A stretch of 64,000 nt of DNA from positions 1 to 64,000 of the forward strand of contig JADJGU010000002.1 in assembly GCA_016707885.1 (NCBI GenBank), read 5' to 3'. How positions within the stretch are numbered: position 1 is the stretch's first letter; each line of letters begins with the position of its first letter. A model generated the notes under the pieces. That model made no database searches and was not told the origin of the DNA. It worked only from the letters and a program-made list of their open reading frames with translations. The position numbers and the translations under genes are program-made. Shown here in pieces: positions 42,369-51,224 of the stretch. Source of the stretch: Sphingomonadales bacterium. Lineage in GTDB: Bacteria > Pseudomonadota > Alphaproteobacteria > Sphingomonadales > Sphingomonadaceae.

Positions 42369-43625
42369 TTATTTCTTCGCGAGTAGCGACTTGAAGCCGC
42401 TCATCATTGACTTTTTAGGCGCACCCTTTGCGTCTTCGACTGGCTCGATAGCCGCGCCAGACGAATTGATGAGTTCGACCAGCGATACAATTCCCGTCGA
42501 AACCTTGCTTGAACGCATTGCGTCCACCACCGGTTTGCCCAGTTTGGCAGATTGTGCTGTCGCTTTCGGATCATAAGGGATCAAAAGATCGATCTTGCGT
42601 TCGATTGAACTTTCAAAATCCTTGCGCGAAATCTCCAGTCCACCGGCTTGGGCCTTGTTGGCGACAACGATGGTCTGGCAGGATGGTGCGTTAGATTTCA
42701 GCCAAGCAAGCAAGCGAATTGCATCACGTGCCGACGCTAGCGTCAGTTCACAGACCACGACCGCGACATTTACGTCAGCCAGCAAATGCGGATAAGCGAT
42801 CAGCATATTGCGCGGCAGGTCGATAACCGTATTTTCGAAAGCGGCGCGGAACTCTTCCTGTAGCTGGAAGAATGCAGAGCCGTCGGTCAGGATCGGGCTA
42901 TTGATAGGGGCCTCTGCCGACAGGATCGACAGCTTGTCATTGGCCTTGATCATTGCACGTTCGATGAAAAGACCATCAATGCGACTGGGATTGTCGATAG
43001 CGTCAGTCAATCCGCGACCGGGTTCCAGATCAAGCGCGAGTGCGCCCGTTCCGAAATGCACGTCGAGATCGAGAAAGCCGGTAAGATGGCTCATCCGCTC
43101 CGAAAGCAACCATGCAATCGACGTTGCGATCGTGGATGCACCGACGCCGCCGCGCGTACCGATAATCGCTGTCGAAAGATGCGGATGATCTTTGACGCCA
43201 TCATCGTTTTTGGGGGCATTCAGGATCATTTGGGCGTGCGTTACCGCATCGCGCAAAGCGTCCGGGCTGACCGGCTTCAGCAGATAGTCCTGCAAACCCG
43301 ACATCATCAGATCACGGTACAAACGAACGTCGTTTACCTGGCCCATGGCGATCACGACCGTGCCGGGCTCGCAAACTTCCGCCAGTCCATTGATGTCGTT
43401 GATGGGATCGCCCGATTCGGAAAGATCGACCAGCAGAACCTGCGGGCTTGCCGATACCGACAGTGATTGCACAGCATTGCGCAAACCGCCCTTGAAGGCT
43501 TTTTCTTGCGGCCAGCCCATTTCGTCGCACACGGTACGAACGACTTCGAGCGTCAGATCGTCACAGACATAGGCTGTGAATGGATCACGCGTGCCGGCAT
43601 GGGCACCAGTCCAGGGAGCGTTCAT
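42369..43625 (-). CDS. cpaE: Pilus localisation ATPase CpaE (TadZ)
   Basis: A 418-residue ParA/MinD-like protein that positions the Tad pilus at the pole. An N-terminal atypical receiver domain (about residues 15-135; TVVIAMGQVNDVRLYRDLMMSGLQDYLLKPVS) precedes an ATPase domain with deviant Walker A in GTRGGVGASTIATSIAWLL and the switch region FLDLDVHFGTGALALDLEPG. The start at 43625 is preferred; an in-frame ATG at 43685 would deepen the overlap with cpaD from 41 to 101 bp. Cytoplasmic and membrane-associated. Confidence 0.92.
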   Translation of the reverse strand: MNAPWTGAHAGTRDPFTAYVCDDLTLEVVRTVCDEMGWPQEKAFKGGLRNAVQSLSVSASPQVLLVDLSESGDPINDINGLAEVCEPGTVVIAMGQVNDVRLYRDLMMSGLQDYLLKPVSPDALRDAVTHAQMILNAPKNDDGVKDHPHLSTAIIGTRGGVGASTIATSIAWLLSERMSHLTGFLDLDVHFGTGALALDLEPGRGLTDAIDNPSRIDGLFIERAMIKANDKLSILSAEAPINSPILTDGSAFFQLQEEFRAAFENTVIDLPRNMLIAYPHLLADVNVAVVVCELTLASARDAIRLLAWLKSNAPSCQTIVVANKAQAGGLEISRKDFESSIERKIDLLIPYDPKATAQSAKLGKPVVDAMRSSKVSTGIVSLVELINSSGAAIEPVEDAKGAPKKSMMSGFKSLLAKK

Positions 43626-44205
43626 CAGTTCGTGCCTCCAGCTTTTTGCGCGAACCACCACGGCTGTTTTCCGGGGTGGATTCACGACCGCGCACCAGAT
43701 CTTCAGGATCGGCGACCATTGCCGCCAGATTGCTGTTGGTGGCGCAGCCGTAATTGGGATGATTTGCCGAATTGAAGTTTGACTCCGTGGTCTTCGACCA
43801 GTTCGGACAATTGGGTACGCTGGCTGTTGAGCGCGTCACAACGACGCGAACGGTGCCGGGTACTACCGCTCCAGAAGTTACTGGTGCAGTTTCGCTGAGC
43901 AGCATACCATATTTGGCGGCCAGATCGGAAACTGTCTGCTTGGCAGAAGCCGAAGTGTAGCCATCTCCGAAATCGAGCGCGACACGGTCACCAAAGCCCA
44001 GCTTCATTGCCGAAAACCATTCCGAAATGCGGTTTTCTTCGAAGGGGGAGATGCCGCTTCCACCGTCAACGTTGACGTCGAGCGCATAGTTGGTGCGCTG
44101 AACGACCGGTTGGTTGGTGGAATACATTGTTGTATTCGCACCCATCGAACCGCAGCTGGCGAGAGTGAATGCTAATGAGGCAGTCAGGATAATTTTTGCA
44201 CGCAT
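43585..44205 (-). CDS. cpaD: Pilus assembly lipoprotein CpaD
   Basis: A 206-residue protein with a lipoprotein signal (MRAKIILTASLAFTLASC, lipobox LASC at Cys18). CpaD-family segments are ISPFEENRISEWFSAMKLGFGDRVALDFGDG, VRVVVTRSTASVPNCPNWSK and NHPNYGCATNSNLAAMVADPEDLVRGR. It is thought to help secretin assembly in the outer membrane. Its 3' end overlaps cpaE by 41 bp in another frame. The start at 44205 is better than a 24-base upstream codon because it begins the signal peptide. Confidence 0.92.
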   Translation of the reverse strand: MRAKIILTASLAFTLASCGSMGANTTMYSTNQPVVQRTNYALDVNVDGGSGISPFEENRISEWFSAMKLGFGDRVALDFGDGYTSASAKQTVSDLAAKYGMLLSETAPVTSGAVVPGTVRVVVTRSTASVPNCPNWSKTTESNFNSANHPNYGCATNSNLAAMVADPEDLVRGRESTPENSRGGSRKKLEARTDERSLDWCPCRHA

Positions 44206-44225
44206 TGCTATGTTCCTCTCGTCGA

Positions 44226-45866
44226 TCAATTAAAGCTGAAACCGGGGGCCGAATTCGCATCGGCATCGGCCTTCTTGGCTTGTTTTTTGCTGACTGAAGG
44301 TGCCGCCTCGCTCACCGATCCAAAATCGGGACCGGTAGCTTCGGGGGCAACTGTCGGCATCGGTCGCTCTGCTTTGCCTGCGTCCGAACCGATGGTCTTG
44401 TTCATCAAGACACGCTCCAGGTCGGTAGGCGTCGTCAAACCATCGGTAGGCAGTTTGATTTCGGCTTCCGAAACGGGCTTAACCAGATAAGGCGTGACAA
44501 CGATGACCAGCTCGGTTTCGTTACGCTTCCAGCCATTTGACTTGAATAGAGCGCCCAGCACAGGGACGTCGCCCAGGCCTGGATATTTGTCCACGGAGCT
44601 GCTGGCGGCATTCGAAAGCAAGCCGGCAATCATGAAGCTTTGGCCCGAGCCAAGTTCAACGGTCGTTTCCGCCATACGGGTCGTGATTGCCGGAATTTCT
44701 GTGCCAGCAATACGTACCGCGCCCTGCGAAGAGATGTCCGACACTTCCGGGCGAACGCGCAGAAGAATGCGGCCATCGGCCTGCACGGTTGGTGTGTAAC
44801 GCAGGCTAACACCAAAATCGCGGAACTGGACAGTCACCGCACCGAAATTGTCGGCAACAGGGATCGGAAACTGTCCGCCCGCCAAAAACTCTGCAGTTTC
44901 ACCCGAGATCGTCGTCAGGTTCGGCTGGGCCAAAGTTGACGACAAACCGCTGCGCTCTGCAAAGTCAAAGGCTGCACCAACGTCGAGACCGAACAAGCGT
45001 CCCGCGATATTGAGTGCGTTGTTGCCGGTGTTTTTGAACGTAAAGGTCGTGCCGACATCGGTCAGGAACTGGCCGGTCTGCGGGTTGAACGGCAGCCGCA
45101 GGCCGCAATCGGTCGGCAGACCGAAGGCAGTACAGGCATTGATAACCGGCAGACCCGAACCTAGGGCAGTGTTGCTGATATCAACAGCATCGCGGCCGCG
45201 TCCAACGCCGAACAGGAAGTTGTTCCCGTCATTGTCGCGGGTCTTGAAGTTCGAAGCGATTTCCTTGGCCAGCGAACGGCTGACTTCGGCAATCCGGACC
45301 TGCAGGTTGACTTGCATCGGAACGGCCGTTTTCAGTCGGCTGACAACTCGAACAGGGTCTCCGTTTTGCTGCTTGTCGCCAATGAAGGCGCGAGCCAGAT
45401 CTTCTGCTTCGACGATATCTTCAGGCTGGGCAACCGTACCGGTAAGCAAGACCATCCCGCCGAGGAACGATACCTTGATATCCGCTTCCGGCATTGCAAG
45501 CTTGAGCATGTCGCCGACAGAATTGATGTTCTGTGCAACCTCTACTTGAACGGAGTATACCGTTCGACCTGCAGCATCGGTGGCGTATATCGTCGATTGA
45601 CCTGCTGTCTTGCCGAAGATGTAAATCTGTTTCGGGCTACGGACGTCGACATCTGCTATGCCGGGGTTGGAAACGACGACGTCGCTAATCCCGACCGGTA
45701 GATTGATCTGTTCACCGTCGCCAACTTCAATCGTCATCACGCGTTGCGGGATTTTTGAATTGGCACCAGGTACATTCTTTGTCTGGGCCTGTGCCATCGG
45801 CGCAGCCAACAAACCAGTTAGGACTAGTGCAGCAGAACCGGCTTTCAATATGTTCTTGATAGTCAT
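44226..45866 (-). CDS. cpaC: Tad pilus outer-membrane secretin CpaC
   Basis: A 546-residue secretin with a Sec signal peptide (LVLTGLLAAPMAQA). The N-terminal domain (GEQINLPVGISDVVVSNPGIADVDVRSPKQIYIFG) is followed by a BON domain (VSFLGGMVLLTGTVAQPEDIVEAEDLAR) and the secretin core (VNLQVRIAEVSRSLAKEI, LAQPNLTTISGETAEFLAGGQFPIPV, ELGSGQSFMIAGLL, VPVLGALFKS). It forms the outer-membrane channel for the Flp pilus. It lies 5 bp downstream of cpaB and 20 bp upstream of cpaD. Confidence 0.95.
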   Translation of the reverse strand: MTIKNILKAGSAALVLTGLLAAPMAQAQTKNVPGANSKIPQRVMTIEVGDGEQINLPVGISDVVVSNPGIADVDVRSPKQIYIFGKTAGQSTIYATDAAGRTVYSVQVEVAQNINSVGDMLKLAMPEADIKVSFLGGMVLLTGTVAQPEDIVEAEDLARAFIGDKQQNGDPVRVVSRLKTAVPMQVNLQVRIAEVSRSLAKEIASNFKTRDNDGNNFLFGVGRGRDAVDISNTALGSGLPVINACTAFGLPTDCGLRLPFNPQTGQFLTDVGTTFTFKNTGNNALNIAGRLFGLDVGAAFDFAERSGLSSTLAQPNLTTISGETAEFLAGGQFPIPVADNFGAVTVQFRDFGVSLRYTPTVQADGRILLRVRPEVSDISSQGAVRIAGTEIPAITTRMAETTVELGSGQSFMIAGLLSNAASSSVDKYPGLGDVPVLGALFKSNGWKRNETELVIVVTPYLVKPVSEAEIKLPTDGLTTPTDLERVLMNKTIGSDAGKAERPMPTVAPEATGPDFGSVSEAAPSVSKKQAKKADADANSAPGFSFN

Positions 45867-45871
45867 GTCGA

Positions 45872-46891
45872 TTACCTCCGGTCCACGTTGACTTCTTCGA
45901 CGGCACCGGTCCGCGAGACGCGCACCACACTACCACGACGGACTTTTTCGATTTGCTTTTCAACGCGGACCGCTTCGGTTGCGACCTGTACGGGTGTGAT
46001 TGCGGGTATGCTGCTGCGCTGGAAGCGAGAGACATCGCCACCTGTGGCGTAAGAGCTGGGCCCGGCGGTCGGCTGTTTGGTCACCGATGCGAGAATCTTC
46101 TCTTCTTCCTCAGGTGTCGCACCATTGGGCAGTTTGACCGCTCCGGATGCCAGCGCCTGTTCCAGTTCAGCGGCATTGTCAGCCAGCGAGCGCAGCGAAA
46201 GGCTGAGCGTGCCGATGGTCTGCGCAACGGCAATCTTTTCGGCGATACGCGGCGTTACCTCGATCGTCACCAACTTATACTTGGACGGGACCTGGTTGCC
46301 CTTATCGTCCAATGTGGGGGACGAACGCTGATCGGTTGCCAGCACGCGCAGGTTGCGGATGATGGTCTCGGAAACCTTGAGTGGCTGGCCACTTGCACCG
46401 CCAGCAACATTCTGGGTCAGGACGAGGTCGACCCGGTCACCCGGAAAGACAAAGCCTGAAACACCGGTCAATGCGGAAACAGGGACAGAGACAGCGCGCA
46501 TGCCGGGGCCAAGCGCCGCAGCAAGGAAACCGCGATCACCCGGGGCAACAATCGAGCCCTGCGTGATTGGTTGCCCTGCGGTAATTGGGGTACGTACGAC
46601 TGTACCTACCAAAGTCTCGCTTTGATCGCCTTCGCCCTCTTTCTTCATGAAATAGGCTTCTTCGATCAACTCGGCGGGCCAGGGCTGATACCGGATGGAG
46701 TCAGCCGTGATGATTGTGCCGACAGGAAGGGCGCGCGTTGCTACCATAACCTGAGGTCCCGTCGGAACCGGCTTCTGTGCGACAGCATTGGGCGAAGCCC
46801 CTCCGCCGGTAAACATGCTGCGTGCCATGAAGGCAGTGACGGCGGCTATCATTAGCGCGCAGACCAGCAATATGACTTTTTTCCTGTCCAT
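45872..46891 (-). CDS. cpaB: Pilus assembly protein CpaB
   Basis: A 339-residue periplasmic protein with an N-terminal membrane anchor (VILLVCALMIAAVTAFMA). The SAF domain (about residues 48-112) has PQVMVATRALPVGTIITADSIRYQPWPAE and VGTVVRTPITAGQPITQGSIVAPGDRGFLAAAL. The RcpC/CpaB region follows with VPVSALTGVSGFVFPGDRVDLVLTQNV. SAF domains may bind peptidoglycan or the secretin. It is encoded between cpaA and cpaC. Confidence 0.94.
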   Translation of the reverse strand: MDRKKVILLVCALMIAAVTAFMARSMFTGGGASPNAVAQKPVPTGPQVMVATRALPVGTIITADSIRYQPWPAELIEEAYFMKKEGEGDQSETLVGTVVRTPITAGQPITQGSIVAPGDRGFLAAALGPGMRAVSVPVSALTGVSGFVFPGDRVDLVLTQNVAGGASGQPLKVSETIIRNLRVLATDQRSSPTLDDKGNQVPSKYKLVTIEVTPRIAEKIAVAQTIGTLSLSLRSLADNAAELEQALASGAVKLPNGATPEEEEKILASVTKQPTAGPSSYATGGDVSRFQRSSIPAITPVQVATEAVRVEKQIEKVRRGSVVRVSRTGAVEEVNVDRR

Positions 46892-46933
46892 GACGAATAA
46901 GCTCCTGAACGGTCCCCTGAATGAGACAGCTAA

Positions 46934-47407
46934 TCACCCAAAATGGTTAAAAAAATGTTCACCTGCATTCCAAAGACCTGCCAGTGAAATTGCCACGCCA
47001 TAGGGAATTCGCGGCTGCCCGGAGGCTTTGCGAATTTTGTGCGTGACGATGAAAGCTATGGTTACCAAGGCGCCCAAAAGGCTCGCATGGAAGATGAAGC
47101 GGAATGCGATCAGTGGCGGAAACCACAGCACGACCGCGGCGAACAATTTCACATCGCCACCACCCATCATTCCAAAGCGGAAAAACACGGCAAACAGCGC
47201 AAAAGTGAGAAAACCGGCCGCCAGATAATAGCCGATCTGCGGCCAGCCAAAGGTGCCATTCGCGTACCAGAAAATCGGTGCGGCCAGCGCAATCGCAGCT
47301 GTCACTTTGTTGTAAATAAGGCGGTGCTTGATGTCTGAATAAATCGAGATCAGCAGGCCAATTGCCAAGCCGCCGAGCAGCGCGTAAGCGAGGATAGGTT
47401 GGTCCAT
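46934..47407 (-). CDS. cpaA: Prepilin peptidase CpaA (A24 family)
   Basis: A 157-residue inner-membrane aspartic protease that matures the Flp pilin. Catalytic aspartates are seen in ISIYSDIKHRLIYN and the signature FGMMGGGDVKLFAAVVLW. About five hydrophobic helices are present. The ATG at 47407 is chosen; an upstream in-frame TTG adds three residues. It is the first gene of the tad operon in this window; the Flp pilin gene that often precedes it is absent, an alpha/beta hydrolase being divergent 43 bp away. Confidence 0.92.
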   Translation of the reverse strand: MDQPILAYALLGGLAIGLLISIYSDIKHRLIYNKVTAAIALAAPIFWYANGTFGWPQIGYYLAAGFLTFALFAVFFRFGMMGGGDVKLFAAVVLWFPPLIAFRFIFHASLLGALVTIAFIVTHKIRKASGQPRIPYGVAISLAGLWNAGEHFFNHFG

Positions 47408-47449
47408 AGTGACCAAGTCTTAACCGTAAGAGCTTTCTAAAAAGTAACC

Positions 47450-48427
47450 ATGTCCAAAGCCAAAAGTGAATTTAACCGGCGTGCGATTCCGGAAGTCGCA
47501 CGCGAAACGCACTGGATTGCACCGGACGGTTGGCGAATTCGCCGTATCGACTGGGATTTACGGGATGATTCTGGTGCGGGTACCACGAAACCACGTGGAT
47601 CGCTACTCTTCCTGCCGGGCCGGGGCGATCATTATGAGAAATATCTCGAAACGCTGCAGCATTTTGCCGATACCGGTTGGCGAGTAACCGCTATCGACTG
47701 GCGCGGGCAGGGTGGTTCCGGGCGGCTGCTTCCTGACGCCCATGTCGGGCATATTGACGATTTTTCGACCTGGATTGCTGATTTGGGGGCTTTCTGGGTG
47801 GAATGGAAGTCGAATAATCCAGCTCCCCACGTTATCGTTGCGCATTCTATGGGGGGGCATTTGGCGATGCGCGCCCTCGTCGAAGAGGCCGTCGATCCGC
47901 AAGCTGTCGCACTTTCGGCCCCGATGCTGGGAATTTCGACCCAGGGGCTGCCCTATGCCGCACATCATGCGGTTGCACGCATATTGGGCGCTTTGGGTGA
48001 TCCGACTCGTGCGGCCTGGAAAGAAGGCGAAAAGCCGATGTCCCCGCTCAACGTGCGCGGCAAGATTTTGACCCATGATCCCGAACGTTATGCCGACGAA
48101 ATCTTTTGGTGGGGTGCTCGTCCGGAGGTCCGCCTAGGCCCTCCGAGCTGGCACTGGGTCGAGCGGGCTATTGCCTCTACCCGCGCCCTGAACGAACCCG
48201 GCCTTCTCGAAAAGGTTTCCACGCCGATATTGTTGATGGCCACCACAGCTGACAAGTTGGTCGATCCAAAGCGCATAGTTCGCGATGCAAAGCGGTTGCC
48301 GCAATCCGAATTACTACTGTTCGGCGCTGAATCCGCGCACGAGCTGCTGCGCGAGGCTGATCCGGTTCGTGACCTATGTGTTGCGGCAATTGATACATTC
48401 TTTGCCACGCACGCACCTGTCGTATGA
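47450..48427 (+). CDS. Alpha/beta hydrolase, lysophospholipase-like
   Basis: A 325-residue alpha/beta hydrolase of the serine aminopeptidase/monoacylglycerol lipase type. The oxyanion region is SLLFLPGRGDHYEKYLETLQHFADTGWRV, the WRGQGGSGRLLPD motif marks the DWRGQG family, and the nucleophile elbow is VIVAHSMGGHLAMRAL. The C-terminal Asp (LVDPKR) and His (ESAHELLREADPVRD) complete the triad. No signal peptide is seen. The following FAD oxidoreductase overlaps its stop by four bases. The natural ester substrate is unknown. Confidence 0.9.
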   Translation: MSKAKSEFNRRAIPEVARETHWIAPDGWRIRRIDWDLRDDSGAGTTKPRGSLLFLPGRGDHYEKYLETLQHFADTGWRVTAIDWRGQGGSGRLLPDAHVGHIDDFSTWIADLGAFWVEWKSNNPAPHVIVAHSMGGHLAMRALVEEAVDPQAVALSAPMLGISTQGLPYAAHHAVARILGALGDPTRAAWKEGEKPMSPLNVRGKILTHDPERYADEIFWWGARPEVRLGPPSWHWVERAIASTRALNEPGLLEKVSTPILLMATTADKLVDPKRIVRDAKRLPQSELLLFGAESAHELLREADPVRDLCVAAIDTFFATHAPVV

Positions 48428-49533
48428 GCGTATATGACGTCGCGATCATTGGAGCAGGGATAGCGGGCGCAAGTCTGGCCGCGATGCTGCCTGCTGAAAT
48501 GCGGGTCATCCTGCTCGAAGCAGAGGACCATCCCGGTGTGCATTCGACAGGTCGCTCCGCGGCATTTTGGAGCGAAACCTATGGCGGCCCGTCCATCCAG
48601 CCGCTGACGTCGGCATCCAAGGCATTTCTCGAAGCGCCGCCGTCCGGCTTTTCCGAAACCGGATTCCTGTCGCCACGCGGTGCGCTGCATCTTGGCACAT
48701 CGTCCGATGCGGCTTCCGCCAATGCCATGTTGTCAGAATTTTCGGGGTCGCCGGTGCGACTGGATCAACTGATCGATGCTGACATCGAAAAATTTGTAAC
48801 TGGCCGGAAACCCGGATGGAATGTCGCCTTGTGGGAACCGGACTGCTGCGACATCGATGTCGGCGGCCTTCATGGCAAATATCTGGCGCAGGCCCGCCGA
48901 CATGGTGTCGATCTGGCTTGCCGTTCGCGCGTGCACCTGTTGCAATGGCGCCAGGGGCGTTGGCTGGTCGAAACGCAAACCGGATCCTTTGAAGCCCGAT
49001 TGGTGGTCAATGCCGCCGGTGCGTGGGCAGACGAGATTGCCTTGCTGGCGGGCGTCCACACAGCGGGCATCCAGCCCTATCGAAGGACAATCATGCAATT
49101 GGCCGTCAATCCGCCTGCGGTTGAAACGCTTCCGCTGGTGGTTGGCCTTGACGGGAGCTTCTACTTCAAACCCGAAGCGGGCGGAAAACTGTGGCTGAGC
49201 CCGCACGATGAAATTGCGACACCGCCATGCGATGCAGCCCCGGAAGAGATCGACGTTGCGACGGCCATCGCCCGATTTGAGGAAGTGGTTGATTGGCAAA
49301 TAGTCAAGCTAGAACGTAAATGGGCGGGCTTGCGAAGTTTTGCACCAGACCGGCTGCCGGTGATCGGCAGGGATCCTGCAAATGAAAACTTCTTCTGGCT
49401 GGCCGGGCAGGGAGGGTTTGGGATCCAGACTGCTCCCGCTGTGGCCGAGCTTTCTGTGTCCTTGATTGGCGGAAGAAAAACCGAGATTTCAGCAGCTAAT
49501 CCAAAAACTTACGCGCCTGACCGTTTCAGCTGA
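48424..49533 (+). CDS. FAD-dependent oxidoreductase (DAO family)
   Basis: A 369-residue flavoprotein of the glycine oxidase/D-amino acid dehydrogenase type. The ADP-binding fold is YDVAIIGAGIAGASLAAMLP followed by VILLEAE, and the C-terminal FAD region is GLRSFAPDRLPVIGRDPANENFFWLAGQGGFGIQTAPAVAEL. GRSAAFWSETYG near residue 45 is typical of the family. It overlaps the upstream hydrolase (ATGA). The substrate, probably an amine or amino acid, cannot be specified. Confidence 0.9.
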   Translation: MSVYDVAIIGAGIAGASLAAMLPAEMRVILLEAEDHPGVHSTGRSAAFWSETYGGPSIQPLTSASKAFLEAPPSGFSETGFLSPRGALHLGTSSDAASANAMLSEFSGSPVRLDQLIDADIEKFVTGRKPGWNVALWEPDCCDIDVGGLHGKYLAQARRHGVDLACRSRVHLLQWRQGRWLVETQTGSFEARLVVNAAGAWADEIALLAGVHTAGIQPYRRTIMQLAVNPPAVETLPLVVGLDGSFYFKPEAGGKLWLSPHDEIATPPCDAAPEEIDVATAIARFEEVVDWQIVKLERKWAGLRSFAPDRLPVIGRDPANENFFWLAGQGGFGIQTAPAVAELSVSLIGGRKTEISAANPKTYAPDRFS

Positions 49534-49618
49534 ATTTTACTTCTGGTGGCTGGAAGTTGGGCATTTCCTCTGTTAGACTTTACCACGCTTAGTCTGTCCA
49601 ATTTGGAAAGGGTTTACA

Positions 49619-49792
49619 ATGGCGCACTATTTTGAAATCAAACAAAACAAGGCTGGCGAATATGTCGCCTATTTCAAATATAACAGTGAAACGATTTTCT
49701 GGACCGATGGCTATAAAAGCAAAGCGTCGGCAAAAAATGCTATCGAGTCAGTTCAGAAAAATGGTCCAGGCGCCGCGACGCGCGAAGCTTAG
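49619..49792 (+). CDS. Small DUF1508 (YegP-like) protein
   Basis: A 57-residue protein from ATG at 49619 to TAG at 49790, with an AAAGG ribosome site just upstream. The sequence fits the DUF1508 domain: MAHYFEIKQNKAGEYVAYFK with the aromatic-rich strand, SETIFWTDGYKSKASAKNAIESV, and a KNGPGA end. The E. coli homologue YegP is a tandem version and DNA-damage related; a single copy here is common in proteobacteria. Its role is unknown. Confidence 0.75.
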   Translation: MAHYFEIKQNKAGEYVAYFKYNSETIFWTDGYKSKASAKNAIESVQKNGPGAATREA

Positions 49793-49805
49793 TTCCGAAA
49801 ATTGT

Positions 49806-50243
49806 TCAAGCGCTGGCCGCTTCGGCGGCTGCGCTTGCCAAACGATCAGCCCTCTCGTTTTCGATATGGCCATTATGGCCTTTGACCCACCGCCAGTCTA
49901 TTTCGTGCCGGGCGGCTGCCTCAATTAATTCATGCCACAAATCCGCATTACGTACCGGCTGCTTTGATGCATTTTTCCAGCCATTGCGTTGCCATCCATT
50001 GACCCATTTCGTGATCCCGTCGCATACATATTTGCTGTCGGTGTGAAGGGTGACGCGGCAAGGTTCGATGAGCAGATTCAGCGCGCGGATTGCAGCCGTC
50101 ATTTCCATCCGGTTGTTCGTTGTATCAGGATCGCTGCCTGATATTTCCTTTTCATGCTGGCCGTATCGCACAATTGCCCCCCAACCGCCGGGGCCGGGAT
50201 TACCTTTGCACGCGCCATCGGTAAAAATCTCAACATTCTTCAC
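49806..50243 (-). CDS. rnhA: Ribonuclease HI
   Basis: A 145-residue endonuclease that removes RNA from RNA:DNA hybrids. The catalytic DEDD residues are visible in VEIFTDGACKGNPGPGGWG, NRMEMTAAIRAL, VTLHTDSKYVCDGI and WVKGHNGHIENERADRLASAA. The gene is the last of a minus-strand unit, 18 bp after thrB. Length is normal for bacterial RNase HI. Confidence 0.96.
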   Translation of the reverse strand: MKNVEIFTDGACKGNPGPGGWGAIVRYGQHEKEISGSDPDTTNNRMEMTAAIRALNLLIEPCRVTLHTDSKYVCDGITKWVNGWQRNGWKNASKQPVRNADLWHELIEAAARHEIDWRWVKGHNGHIENERADRLASAAAEAASA

Positions 50244-50261
50244 GTCAATTGCCCATCATAG

Positions 50262-51224
50262 TCATAGGAAAAGTCCCTGACCGTCAACGCTGCTATAATA
50301 ATCCAGGCGTTTCAGGAACGCTAACGGGTCCTTGCGCGTCACCATTGCGTCGGCGGGCGTGTTGATCCAGTCGTAAAGTCGGGTCAACAGGAAGCGTAAT
50401 GAAGCGCCACGCGCTAGCACTGGCATGGCATGTCGTTCTTCTGCCAGCAGTTCGCCGCCGGAAGCGTAGCCATCGATAATCGCTTTTCCGACTTCGGCAT
50501 TGTAACTGCCGCCGTCGTTTGAAAAACTCCATGCCGCATGTGTGACCGCAAGGTCATAGGCCCGTAACTCAGTGCAAGCGAAGTAGAAGTCGATAAGCCC
50601 ACCGACACTATCCCCATTGAACAATACATTGTCCGGGAAAAGGTCGGTATGCGCAGCGATGGCGGGCAGGTGTGCGGGCCAATTGGCATCAAGCCAGTCC
50701 AGTTCCTGCGCAATCCGGGAAGACAGTCCAGACTGGAGTTGCTCCGTCGCTTCGGAGTCACACTGACCGAACAGCGCTCTCCAGTTTGTCTGGCCCAATG
50801 GGTTGGCTTTGGCTTCTGTGAAGCTTTTCAATGCATTGTGCATTTGCCCCAACGCCCTGCCAACGGCGGCGGCGTGGACTTGGGTCGGCTCGCTGACCGA
50901 AATGCCGGGCAGGAATTCGATTAAACACGCTTTCCGTCCGGCCACTTCCTGCAGCCAGTGGCCTTGCCGATCTTCGATGAAGCGCGGGACCGGGCAGTTC
51001 GCTGCGTGCAGATGTGCAAGGAGCCGATGGAAATAGGGCAAATCATCAGGATCGACCCGGCTTTCATACAATGTCAGGATGAAACGGGCTTCGGTTGTTT
51101 CGAGCAAGTAATTGCTGTTTTCGACACCCTCTGCGATGCCTTTCAGCGAAACCAGACTGCCGACGTCATATAGCCGTAGCAAGGCTTGCGCTTTTTCGGC
51201 GCTGACTTGTGTGTAGACCGCCAT
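50262..51224 (-). CDS. thrB: Homoserine kinase
   Basis: A 320-residue APH-fold homoserine kinase (the ThrB type of pseudomonads and alphaproteobacteria, not the GHMP type), phosphorylating homoserine for threonine synthesis. Motifs include MAVYTQVSAEKAQALLRLYDVGSL, the GVENSNYLLET N-lobe segment, the catalytic IAAHTDLFPDNVLFNGDSVGGLIDFYFACTELRAYDLA, and the conserved start FILTLYE. It overlaps the ispH stop by one base and lies 18 bp before rnhA. Confidence 0.94.
   Translation of the reverse strand: MAVYTQVSAEKAQALLRLYDVGSLVSLKGIAEGVENSNYLLETTEARFILTLYESRVDPDDLPYFHRLLAHLHAANCPVPRFIEDRQGHWLQEVAGRKACLIEFLPGISVSEPTQVHAAAVGRALGQMHNALKSFTEAKANPLGQTNWRALFGQCDSEATEQLQSGLSSRIAQELDWLDANWPAHLPAIAAHTDLFPDNVLFNGDSVGGLIDFYFACTELRAYDLAVTHAAWSFSNDGGSYNAEVGKAIIDGYASGGELLAEERHAMPVLARGASLRFLLTRLYDWINTPADAMVTRKDPLAFLKRLDYYSSVDGQGLFL

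Noticed and set aside
46930..46955. CtrA-like half site (ATGGTTAA) near the cpaA stop
   Set aside because: It lies in the cpaA coding end, where the Phe-Asn-His codons produce it, and has no second half at the right spacing.
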